DNA of 64,000 bases from Gorsachius magnificus. Taxonomy: Eukaryota; Chordata; Aves; Pelecaniformes; Ardeidae. The notes under the pieces are model-generated. The model was given only the letters and a program-made list of their open reading frames with translations. It made no database searches and was not told where the DNA came from. The stretch covers positions 56,464,602 to 56,528,601 of the forward strand of contig CM067085.1 of the NCBI GenBank assembly GCA_034008185.1. Reading direction: 5' to 3'. The position numbers and the translations under genes are program-made. Position 1 is the stretch's first letter; each line of letters starts with the position of its first letter. Below, in pieces: positions 1 through 11,400 of the stretch.

Positions 1-2200
1 GGTAGGGGTTTTTTTAGCTGATTATTCAGGTAAAAGGTGCTGATTATTTCTATTCATTCAGGCAGAATGCAGTCTGCAGCAGTGATGGCACGCAGGGAAC
101 CTGCGATTCCACTTGACGATACTGCTGGAAAAAGTAAAAAATCTCTTAATATTAAGGTACCAAATAGCAGGTTAAGAGTAACAGTTAACGGTGGATATGA
201 TTATGGAGGTGGCGTGCATATAAAAATACATATTTTCTTTATATGTTGTATGTCTTAAAGTATGCAATTCTTTTTAATTTGGCCTTTGGTCAGAGGGTAT
301 TGTATGAATGAGAGGCTTACGGTTTACACTGGCTCCTTTCTTGGTTAGTGCTGCCTCTGCAGCTAATGCTTAGAGGCGAAATCCAGAGCAGAATTTCCTC
401 GTCTGTGTAGGCATTGCTGCTGTTAACAGGGGCAGTGTTTGTTACGGGGTTTCTCACCAGAAGGTGTCAGAGTAGTTCTATTTTTATTACATTGCAGGCT
501 TTTCTCTACAAGGGTAACCTAGCAGAGTAAGACAGCATAACTTAGGCTGCTTTGTGAAGAAATGTCATACAGCATTTAATTCCTTTGTCCGGTCTCGAGG
601 TATCATACAAATGGAAGAGGTTGTTTTAACTTTGGAAAACGTAGTGTGAATAAAAATAATGACGTAGCACTGAACACAAAGTGCAGGAAGAAGCAAGGAA
701 GCTGTAGCGGGCGCTTCCAGGCTGCGGAGAATGGGTATTTGAGAGACCTGGGCTGTATTCTTGGTATTGTTGCAGAAGTGAAGTTGGGCTCCAGCTGGTG
801 GGTGTAGCTGTAGCAGTGTAAGATCTTGTCGCTGCTGTCATGCTGAAGGTGGGGGGCATCGGTTTGCCCAAGACTCACAGAGGTCCAAGCCTTGCCTAGT
901 AGTGCAAACCCACCTTCACTGTCATCTGCAAGGGGGAATGGCTGAGGTCTGCATGGGTGTTCCAGGCTGTGTTCTCCATTGGAGAGACACTGATGTCCAG
1001 TGGAGGGAAAATTGTCTGGGCTAGGTAACTTCTTCAGCTGCCACAGCAGAATTCCTTAGAGCCATTATTTGTCACATTTCTAGCCAATATTTCAGGTGTG
1101 TCTGGTCTGTGCAAGCCACCCATCCAAAGAATCTGTCAACCTAGAGAGTCCTTGGTTCAGCTCTCCTTTTAGGACATGCTGTCCCCTTGGCAGAGCGGAG
1201 AAGGATGGAGAAAGAGAATGAGGATCATAGGCAATTGAATTAGGCAGAATAATTCTGTCAGGCTGTTTACTTTTGAATTACTTGTCCTGATTTCATCAGA
1301 TGGGGTTTCTGAAGCAGTGGTTCCCAGCAGTAGTCTGCTCGGTGCTGCTGTGGGTGGTGGGAAAGGTTGCACAGGCTCTCACTTTTGCGTTGGCCTTTGC
1401 ATATGCAGGCGAGGGTTTGGGGTTCAAAGCGTGCAGTTGTGTACACGTGCCATGGTCTGGAAACTGCTGCTATGTGGGTTTCTAAAACAGGAAAGAGTGG
1501 AATTGTTCTGAAAAGCAGCTATTTGTCAATCTTATTGTGCCCCAAATAAATGCTGCCTATGCTTTCTAGTAATTAAAAATATCCCCTCTCCATTGTGATC
1601 ATGTGGCCCCCTGTGTGTATTCCTGACATCTTCATGTGCTGCAGCACGATACAATAAATTAGTGAGTCTTTAATTACAGGGTTAGGAAGATAAAAAAAAA
1701 TCAAGAGGATATTGATGTTCCTGATAGTCGCTTTCTTTACAAAAGGCAACTCAATATTAAGTGCAGGTAGATCATGCCACAGAAGACCCGTGGACAGGGG
1801 AAGTCCTTTAATGTTTTGGAGCAAGCGCATCAGCGAGGGCAGGCTGTCCCTGCTCTTAGGCACCTTGAGGATCTACACTCAGTTCAGTTGTACTGTGGCC
1901 CCTGACATAGACGTTACCTGTCAATTTGTCCTTCGACTTGAACTGACAGGAAGTGAAGGAAGGAGGGAAAACCAGGAGCATCAAAGGGTGATGTGTCTCC
2001 TATGTTTGAGTAAATCCAGATGGCTGAAATGCATACTGAACGAATGGAAATCAGGATGGATGTTCGAAATGACTGCGCATCCCATCACCTCGTGCTGTAT
2101 TTTTAAGTTCATGGGTCCGTGTTCTATCAAAATGCCTTTTCCTTCCTTTCCTTTTCCCTCTCCGTCCCTTCTCCTTCCCTGAAAGCCTGGAGTTACCTCA
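1..2200. other. Upstream intergenic region, no gene assigned
   Basis: No exon is recognised with confidence in this stretch upstream of ERICH3. Positions 61-258 carry a short open frame behind an acceptor-like site (see findings). AATAAA occurs at 1545-1550 on the + strand, but no coding sequence can be tied to it. In mammals CRYZ lies upstream of ERICH3; I could not recognise any CRYZ exon here. No CR1 piece was seen in this part. Confidence 0.5.
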
Positions 2201-2284
2201 AGGGCGATAAGCGCCGCGCAGCCTCTCCTGCCAGCTCGGCGCTCGGGCCCCGGGACCCCCCGCGGGCCGGACAGCACTGCCGCC

Positions 2285-2289
2285 ATTGG
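2285..2289 (-). promoter_or_regulatory. CCAAT box (NF-Y type), inverted
   Basis: ATTGG within CGCCATTGGCGG is an inverted CCAAT core, about 125 bases upstream of the ERICH3 start codon and 40 bases upstream of an X-box-like element. NF-Y sites commonly accompany RFX sites in promoters. The assignment rests on motif and position only. Confidence 0.45.
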
Positions 2290-2327
2290 CGGCGGGGAGC
2301 CCCGCCCGCCCCCGCGGCCTCCCCGCC

Positions 2328-2340
2328 GTGTCCTAGCGAC
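2328..2340 (+). promoter_or_regulatory. X-box-like RFX site in the ERICH3 promoter
   Basis: GTGTCCTAGCGAC resembles the ciliary X-box (GTNRCC, a 1-3 base spacer, RGYRAC). The right half AGCGAC matches fully; the left half GTGTCC has one mismatch (T where R is expected); the spacer is one base. It lies 74 bases upstream of the start codon, where RFX sites of ciliary genes are often found. ERICH3 has been reported as a cilium-associated protein, so an RFX input would make sense. This is inferred from motif and position. Confidence 0.4.
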
Positions 2341-2413
2341 GCCCGGGGACGCGGCCGGCAGCGCCGGGCCCCTCGCAGCCGCCCCTCGGCGCCGCCGCCC
2401 GGCCACCGGCACC

Positions 2414-2433
2414 ATGAGCGGCCCGCAGCCGGG
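2414..2433 (+). CDS. ERICH3: ERICH3 coding exon 1
   Basis: ATG in a strong start context inside the CpG island encodes MSGPQP plus two bases of a Gly codon and ends at the donor GTGAGT. The short first coding exon, ending two bases into a Gly codon, mirrors the mammalian gene, where a seven-residue leader precedes the conserved exon 2. The 5' UTR start is not known. Confidence 0.85.
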
Positions 2434-5400
2434 GTGAGTGGGGCGGCGGGCGCGGGGCCGGGCGGCGGCGGGGCTCGGCGGTGCGGGGCTCCCGGGGCCG
2501 GGCCGGGCCGGGCCGGTCCCTTCCCTTCCCCGCGGCGTCGCCCCGCGTCCCTCGCCCTCCAGCCGCCTCCGAGCGGGGCGGCGCGCCTTCCTCCCCGGTG
2601 ACCGGGGCCGGGCCCAGCGACTCCGAGCTGCCCCGGCGGGCTGGCGCCCTGCTGAGCGGCGGGGACGCGGGGCCCCTGCGCCAAGGGGCTGGCTCCTGGT
2701 GTGCCTGGGGGGCACCGCCCGCCAGCAGCCCCGCAGCCTGCCTGGAATAACGTGAGCCGGGCGGCTGCGCCTTTTTACTCTTTATTTGCCTTTTTAATTC
2801 CGTAAGAATAATGACATAGAACTAAGTGCCTCAAACAACTTGGAAGACCTAAAGGTGTTCTCTTGCACTCCAACGCGGGCAAAGCGGTGGCTTTGGATGT
2901 TAAGTTTGTGTGGAGTTGGGCTGCTCTGACCTTTGCAATTTGGGAACCTGGGAGGTACCTGCCGGCCTGTGCGGAGGTGAGCGCTTTTTAACCCGGGTCC
3001 TCTCTGGATCTCGGAGTCCTCCGCCAAGGTAATGAACCTTACTCTGTGAGCAGGTAGGGGGGAGTCACAGGGAACGGGGCCACTGACTTCAGGCGTTTCC
3101 CTTTGTTGTTGTCTGACTTCAGATCTGCAGGCTGTGAGTTTCAGAGTATCCAAACTTCATCAGGACGATGTGAATTACAGATACTGTGGAACTGAGGATC
3201 GCTGCAGATCTCCATCTCCATGACAAAATTTGACGCATCCTGTTTTAGTGGGTGATGCTCTGAGTAAAGAAATAATGACTTGCTCATGGTCATACATGGT
3301 CATACAACCAGTAGCAGAACAGGAGTCTTTTGGCTCCCATTTCCATGTCTAGTTTTGTTCAAGACTGGAACCTATAGCATGATTTGATTATTTAAAAGCC
3401 TTTGAAAAAGTGTTGTGCATGAAAATCTCTTTTATGAAAAAATGCATAGAGCTCCAAAGAAAATACTTAAAACCTTATTCTAGGAAGATTGTTTCGCTGT
3501 AGTTACCACCTTAGGCACTTTTGGACTCTGGATGACGTTTGTTAATTCAGTTTTTGGGAAACAATTATGCTATGCCTGATGGCATCCGCTTCCCAGTGTC
3601 TCAAGGAATACCTCCAGTCTGCATCTGACATGGAAAACTGAAAACTAAAGAGCTGTGACTTACAAAGAGCTTGCTGAAGTGGATGGGGAAAAGTCTATGC
3701 ATGTGGGGTTCGCCTCTGCTCCTCACAGACTGGATGTAACCCATTTCCCTTCTGGCAACCATCAAACAGTGCTAGCCTAGTACAGAAGCCAAGTGAGTTG
3801 TAGGATCATAAAATAATTCACTCTGGAAGAGACTGCAGGTGGTCTTTAGTCCAGTCTCCTGCTCACAGGGTCAGCTATGAGATCAGACCAGGCTACTTTA
3901 TCTAGACTGATCCCTAAAACCTCTGAGGGTGGGAACAGCACAGCCCCCTGGGCACCTCCTCCACTGCCTGGCCCTCCTCATGAGGAAAAATGTTTTCATT
4001 AGACCCATCTCAGCCCCTCTTCTTTCTACTGGTATCTGTTGTTCCTCCTCTGGCTCTGTCTTCTCCACATATCCCCAGGCTCTGGCAGGCTGCTATGGGA
4101 CCCCGGAGCTGCCCCTGCCTCCTCCTTCAGCCTCTCCTCTCAGGGCATGTGCTCCAGTTCCACCATCCTGGTGGCCTCTTCTGAACTCGCTTCAGTGCAT
4201 CCATGGCTTCCCTGAACTGGATGGACACAGCGGTGTACATGAGGTCTAAATGAGTGCCAAGGAGAGGGGACGATTGCTTCTCTCCTTCTACTGGCTGTGG
4301 TCCTCTTAGTTCAGCCCAGGGTGCTGCTGGCTGTCTTTGCTGCCCAGGCTGCCTTTGGGTACAGGCAGAGCAAGGGCATTTCTATGTGTTCACAAGATCT
4401 ACAGATGTCTTTGAGCTCGGTGATCATCCCCTGGGGCAAAGTATTCATAAAATAATTCTCACTGCGTATCTGGGCAAAGAATCCTCAGTGGTTTGGCAGT
4501 TAAACAGTTCAGGTTAGATGAAGAGTAAAGAAGACAGCGTGAAGCTTTTGAAGAAAAAACCTGGGTGGGTGCGACCTGTGTGTCTGTGGAGCAAGATGAC
4601 TGGTGGTCTCATTGAGGTCAGATGGCCAGGACTGAAGTGGTCCTGCAAGGTTTAAGCAGAGATAGAATGTGATTTGGAGAGACGGTGGCCTCTCCCTTCC
4701 TTGGTTACCACCTGAGTAAAACTGTACATGTGTTGAAGGGTTTTGTGGGCTTAGAATAAACCAATTAATTATTGTCAGAATCCAAAGCCCTGTCAAATCT
4801 TCAGGTCATCTGCTGACTTCAGTGAGTTTTGGTTCAGTAGTTGTGTTGCAGCATGGTTTCTCATGCACAGCAGTAGCAGTTGAAATCAATAAGCATGGAA
4901 GCCAGAGCTGTACCTCGAGGTGAAGTCCAGAGGGGGTGCAGCCAGGGGTCGGCCAGTGACCCAGCTGCGTGGCAGCAGCTTCCTGCTGTTGGAGGAGGGC
5001 CATGGTCGGAGGCCTGTAGTCGGAAGAGTCAGTTCACAAGTGTGACAGCCCTGGCTCCTGACAAAGCAAGCGCCTCCTTTTGTGGAAACCGGGGATTGTT
5101 TTCCTGGCTTGTCATCTTCTAAATAGATAGCCCTCTTTCTCAGAGAGAGAGGAGCCCAAGTGCAGTGTAGTCACTGGCCATAGTCACTTGGCTTAAGCTT
5201 GGAGGCATCAAACAAAATAAACATTTATGCTGAATAGCATCATAAGGGCAGCAGTTATCTTCTGAATACGTGGTGGGTAGGCGGCAAAATCCCATTCTCA
5301 GTGATGGAATTGCACCGTCTTTGGATTCCTATGGCTGCATGTGCCCGTTACGCCATTCCCAGCTAGGATTCACAAAGTCCTTACCTTCAGGATTTAAGCC

Positions 5401-8400
5401 GAATTCCAGTTCTGCAGAAAACCGCTTTGCTTACCTCTCTGGAGACCCCGACAGTGATATTTTTGGAAGTGGGATATACTTCATGGTGGCTGAAGAGTTT
5501 TCTCATGGAGGGAATGGCAGACAGCGGCCGGGTATCTGGAAGGTCTCCTAAGAGTAGTGTTTTCTTCCAAATGGAACATGCTGGGCAGGTGCCCCTGCCT
5601 TGTGGGATGTTGAACTTGCTGTTTGGGGTTGACAGCCTGTGGTTAGATTCGTTCTGTTGAAAAGCTAAACAAGTCCTTCTTGTTTATGCCCCCAGCAGAA
5701 ACAGTGCAAGATGATCCGTTAGCTCGTTAGGGTGAGGAACGGTCTCCGTCAGGGGCAGGACTGTTTGTTTGACTGGAGTGGCAATAAACCCCAGCTGTAA
5801 CATACAACAGGCCCTATGACTCTACCAATCAATAACTAAAGCTCTGGTGCTCTCTTAGATGATTTCTTTGGTGGGCAGTCACTGATTTGATTGCACTGTA
5901 AATTATTAACTGTGAAGATTTGCTTTACGAAACTAACCCTTCCAGATGAGTAAGAACAGTCTTAACGATCTTAAAAGTCGTTGTGATACACAGCACTGGC
6001 TCTGCATATAGCGCATTGTGCACTGCAAGCTGGTAACAACCAGATACTGTTAATATAGAATAGTGGCAGTGATAATGCAATGGCAATCCTGCAGAATACA
6101 GAGTTCCAATAACTGGACACTTCCTTTGCTTATTAAAATCCTAGTCATCAGCTCTGGTATGTCTTGTATTTTGCATACTCTGTCATCTGCACAGCTGGAC
6201 TCCCTGCACCTGCAGACCTAATTCTTCCTGTGCATTTTGGACTGAGGTGTGTTTTGCTTTGGCCCTCCATATGTTTTTTTTTAAAGCAAAATAAATCGTG
6301 GCTCTTTTGGTTTCGGTGGCTGTGTTCTGCCTGTTAATTTGGGTGTTTGTACTTGCCTTTATTAATTTATTGCTTTTGTTAATGGGGAAGAAAGAAGAGT
6401 TGGCTCCGGTGACAGCAATTTATTTTTCTGACCGGGCAGTTAAGGTGTTACCCTAGGAGTGTGGGTGATACTGAAGCGTGAGCAGTAGGCACCCGGACGG
6501 CTGCCTGGCTCAAATGACGGCAGGCCAAGCTGCCCACGCGAGGCACAGCCAGACCTGGGAATGGGATACGTCTGCCTCCTGGGTCCCAGGGCTGCTCCAG
6601 GAGTCGGGGTGCTTCTTTCAGGCACGGAGTTTCTCCAGAGGATCCATAGAGAGCATGTACTCCACACACATGATAGCCTTTGATAGACGGTGTGCCCTGG
6701 GGAAGGAAGTTACCTGGCTTCGTTTCCTGCTCTTCTGGTGGTCCAAAAAGTCTTTGCGTTCAGATGACTTCACGGATGAGGATTATGGCTGGCTTCACGT
6801 GATGGGAGAGCTCCTTGGCACCTCTTCCCCACCTTGGCAGATCCACGTTAGCTGAGCTCCAGAGGTTTGCTCTGTTTCAGTAGAACTGTCCCATTAAGAA
6901 AAGGTACATTAGGGAATTCTCCTTTTTCCTATTGTATATGGTCCTTCACTTTAAAAATCCACTCAGGTGAGAAGCAGAGATATTTTTTGATGGTTGACCT
7001 TTTGCTTTTAGAAATTTGAAAAATGTAATTTTTAGTATGATGTAAAGTGTATTCACATCTCTGATAGTAAGCAAGGTAAAGAACATTTATGGAAAAAAAA
7101 AAAGGTGGACATCCAGATAGGATGGCACTGTTTCTTAGTGACTATGTAGTAAAAGTCCTCTGTCTGGAACATCACTGTTGAAGAATTTGAGGAGGTTGCT
7201 TCACTTAAATCTTGACTGGGCGTGAATTTGGGGAACTCAGGTGAAATTTAGATGCAAGCGAGGGAGGATTTTGAGCAAATTAATTTTAAAAAAATCAGGA
7301 ACAAACCGTGTACATCCAAGCATTCTAAATAACCTTAAGTATGAAATTACTGCACTAACAGTGATATGTAGCCACTGACTGTGATACCACAGAAACAAAT
7401 GTGATACTAATTTTGATAAGAGCTTCAAAACTTGTCCCAGAAACTACAGAGCAGTCAGTCTAGCTTCTGTGCCAGGAAAATTGTCTGCAAGTCTAATAAA
7501 ACGCAAGAATTTGTAGAGAATAAACAGGATAAACAGGCAGAGAAAAAGGAGTCCCAGAAATATCCAGAAAAATTGACTTTCTGGACTTACTGTGACATGA
7601 CTGTAATGAGCATTTTGTACAATACTGTTCAGGACTGATGCTTTTCTTTTGCTGTATGTTTTTATAACATGCATTTTGGTCAGTTCTGCACTTGTAGAAC
7701 TCTACTGTTGTAGAGGATTTAGAGGTGACATTTTGTATATAGCTCTTAAATATTTAAGTCTCTGGAAGAAAACTTTTCAGGCATGAACTTCTAAGAGCAG
7801 GGGAATGAACAAGACCAGTGGTCTGCTTTGCTGAAGAGCTTGTTTCAGACAGTCCTCAGGTTAGGTAATTCACGACATTTCTCAGATAACTTGCTGGTAG
7901 GGAAATGCCCCAGAAGTTAGAGGTTGCGTTATTCTGTGAAGCAAACAATGAACCCAAATCTGTCTTACAGAATCATAGAATCGTTTAGGTTGGAAAAGAC
8001 CTTTAAGATCATCAAGTCCAACCGTTAACATAACACTGTCTTGCAGCAGTTCTGTGACTCCATCCTTCTGAATGATCTTCCTGTCTGCTTCACCCTTGCC
8101 GTTTGTAAGCAGCATTCTGAATTTTATCTCCAGGCATGATCCGCAAGTCAGCAAAGACCGAAAGGCAGTAACACTTGGGCTGCTGAATAGGGGGAACACG
8201 AGAGGGGGCTGCTGGTGCCCTTCACCCAACATTGCACACGTCTGTGCCATAGTCATCTGTTGGCGCAAGGGAGCACAAGTCTCATCCAAAGCTTAGGCTT
8301 GACAATAAGTTGCGTGCTTTTGAGTGCACGGCACAGATTCCATTCAGAGGATGAGGTCTCACCCTGGCTGCCCTTAGACTGGAAAGTATGCCTGCACCCC

Positions 8401-11400
8401 ATCCGCTGGAGCACCGAATGGGTCTGATCCTGTGGTGTCAATGGGATACTCCAGAGGGGTTTGGGCCAAGCCCAAGCGTAGTGCCAATATGGCCTACTCC
8501 CAACTAAACTTGCCTAAAATCTACTGTGGGAGGGTGAACTGGTCCGCTGAAATAAGCGGGAGAACTGATAGAAGCTCCAGGTGAGCACAGCCTTGCAGGG
8601 CCAGCCCCTGCTTATTGCACATGATTTAAATCTGAGTTCGAGTCAGTGGCCGGAGTACTCTGTGTGGCTCTGCCTGTGCTGGTTCTCTTGACAACAGCGG
8701 CATTCACCTGGGCAGAGAGCTCCGGCTTCTCTTGGCAGCGTGGCTCCGCCAAAGCCCAGTAGATCCAGTTATACTCTTCCCAATGGTCTAATGGGTTTTG
8801 GTTCAGGCCCCACACATTTCCCAATTTCCTTCAGTACCATTTTGAACTTTGAATTTAATTCAGCCTGTTTATAAATTAAATGATAAAAATACATGTACAG
8901 AGACTTCTTTGAAACTAAAGTTGCTACATCCCTTGTGCTCAGATGGCAGTTGCATTTTAACTAGTTACATGGTCCATGAAATATTAGATGGAAGGAAGCA
9001 AATGAAAAGGAATTGGATTGAGTTTCTCCTTTGCTTCTGTATGCAATTGCCAGGTGATACCATAAGTTGGTACTTAGCACAACTGATGTAATCTGGTGGT
9101 TTCAAATGCAAATGCAAACAGTGGATTAAAAAAGTAATGTAGAACAGTTGCTATAGTGCCAGTGTTTAATCAACATGCATAACAGGGTAAGCTAAATTGT
9201 TTGTTTAAAGTTTAGTTTATCGCTGGTAGGCTACCTGTGAGGTTATTGTGAAACCCCAGATAAAATTCCTGTAAATCCATGATCTCTTTGTGTTTTTTGG
9301 ATTTCTTTTTTTTTTTTTTTCAGTTGTTCTTTTTTTCCTTGAGTATACTTTTGCGTGTGGTAACTCAGCCTAGCAATAGATATTTATCTTGAATTATCCC
9401 ATTGAAAGATATGTAATAGAGGTACAGCGGCATTTAAATTTAAAGCCAAAGGAAACAAAAGAGATCAATCTCTTGTCATGTAATTAAATCATACCCTGCC
9501 CAGAGACCCCAAAGGTCAGGTTGAACATATTATGCAATATGTATCTCAGAGTATACATTTTACAGATGTGAATGGATTTAGAGTATTAAAAACTTAAGCC
9601 TACTGTCACTTACTTTGTTTTTTGTCCTGTTTTGCAGAGGGTGAAGTAAGATAAGGTTGTGCTAAGAACTATTTAAAAATATGTCTGCTAATTATGGATG
9701 CTTCAGGTTTTGTGTTGAACTCTCATATACTAGGTTCAATTTTTGGAAGGCCTGATCTTTGGTAGCTGCCATGGTTTAGCTCTGTTGGCTTTCCAGAGGT
9801 GCACGACTTTTCTTGGGTAGAGCAGGGGAGGGCCTCGCTCCAACCGTTTGCGTGGTCTGGTTCTCCATGTTTGTTGGTCTTACAGTTTTTTTACCAATAA
9901 ATAGAAGAGAGATGCAATTTGTTCACTTTGGATTGTTCAATGTATGCATAAAAGAGAATCTTTAGTATATTGACTTGGGAACTGGAAAATACTTGAGCGG
10001 TTCTTGCATTTCATATTGGGCCCATTTTTGTTGCTCTGGATACAGAAGAGGACTTCTGCACCCCTAAGTCAGGGGTCTTTAAATGGAAAAAGATTAGCAG
10101 AAGGCAGCGTAGCCCAACTGTTCTGGCAACTGCAGCAGCATAGCTCCAGGAGCCTTTTAGACTGAATGGCACTTGAGCGCCATCGTAGGACCAGCTGGTT
10201 GGTCTCTTTAAAATCTTGAGAGTGCGGTGTGGGCAAAGAGATCTGGGTCTTTATCTTTGACCTGTGTAGGCTGATACTGAACTGAGCGATGAGTTGTCCA
10301 GTGTCTGTGCTTTTTAACGCAGGAGGGGCAGGGTTCTTGAGAGAGCGGCACTGTCTCTTACCACTCAGCTGTCTTCTGATGCCCTAGTTTGGATGAGGAC
10401 TCGTTCCTGTCCTTCCAGCACAAGGCATACTCTCCACAGAAAGACCGAGGTGGTGAAGAGGTGGCAGCTTGCTGAGTGCCAGAGCAATAGCGTGTCAGGC
10501 TTTGTGCAGACAGATGAGTGTGCCTGCTGGCCTTTTCTGCAAACTCTTTGGTTTTCTGCAGAGTACATTTGTTTTTTGTTTAGCTTGAGCAAATCGGTCA
10601 CATAGAATAGATCTGTTGATTTTTTGATAAAATGTAGTTGCTGTGTTTAGAGAGGGAAAAAAAAAAGAAGTATTCTCATCAGAGCAAGTTGCACTTCAGA
10701 CAAACTGCTGCCATATGGTGACAACCAGCAAATACATACTACAGTAACATATGCTTTCTAGCCTGTAAATACCACAGAAGTTATGAATCTTGCCCTGTAC
10801 AAGTTTTGTGCGATTGAATTTACGAATAGGTTTGTACGATAAGCATTCTTAGCTGTTTATGTAAATAATATTCTAGAGTCACTGTTGTGTTGGAATAAAT
10901 GGTTCCTGAAATAGCCAGGGCAGTTCCTACTCTTGCCGTCATGGATTACTTTTCCCGAGTAGTTTGTGAGTTCTGTTGGTGTAAAGGCCAAATGGAAAAC
11001 CTTTTTTTGAAACCCACTTTTTTATTCATGAACAAATTAGTGGTTGGCCAGGCAACGTTTTAACAGACACGTTATTCCAAATTCCAAATGGTTCAAAACA
11101 GGATGGAAGACTTAAGCGTCTTTTTTGACACCTGAAATTGAAGCCACTTCATTTTCTACGTAGGTATTCCAAGTGATGAATTTGATATGCAGTCCCTCTG
11201 GTGCTGGGAACATTAAAGAGGAGGAAATCGCCATGAAAAGATGGATGGAAATGTGGATACTGAAGGAGGCTTTAGCTGAAAACCACAAATAGGTAGTCTT
11301 AATCAGAGCAAAGATTTGCACCCAAGTTAGTAATGTGTGTGCTAACTTTCAAGCTAGTGAAAATGCTATGGAAAGAGTGTCCTGTCTTGAAAATATATTT

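Larger units (their letters stand above)
2200..2760. promoter_or_regulatory. ERICH3: CpG island promoter of ERICH3
   Basis: The sequence changes abruptly from ordinary AT-richer DNA to very GC- and CpG-rich DNA at about 2200 and back at about 2760. It holds many GGGCGG/CCGCCC-like boxes and surrounds the start codon and first donor site of ERICH3. No TATA box is evident, as is usual for CpG-island promoters. The exact transcription start cannot be fixed from sequence. Initiation in both directions is possible, but I recognise no gene leaving to the left. Confidence 0.8.

Noticed and set aside
1981..2715. 244-codon open frame on the - strand across the CpG island
   Set aside because: It is Arg/Pro/Gly/Ala low complexity, as expected from any frame of a CpG island. 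No conserved motif or splice structure.
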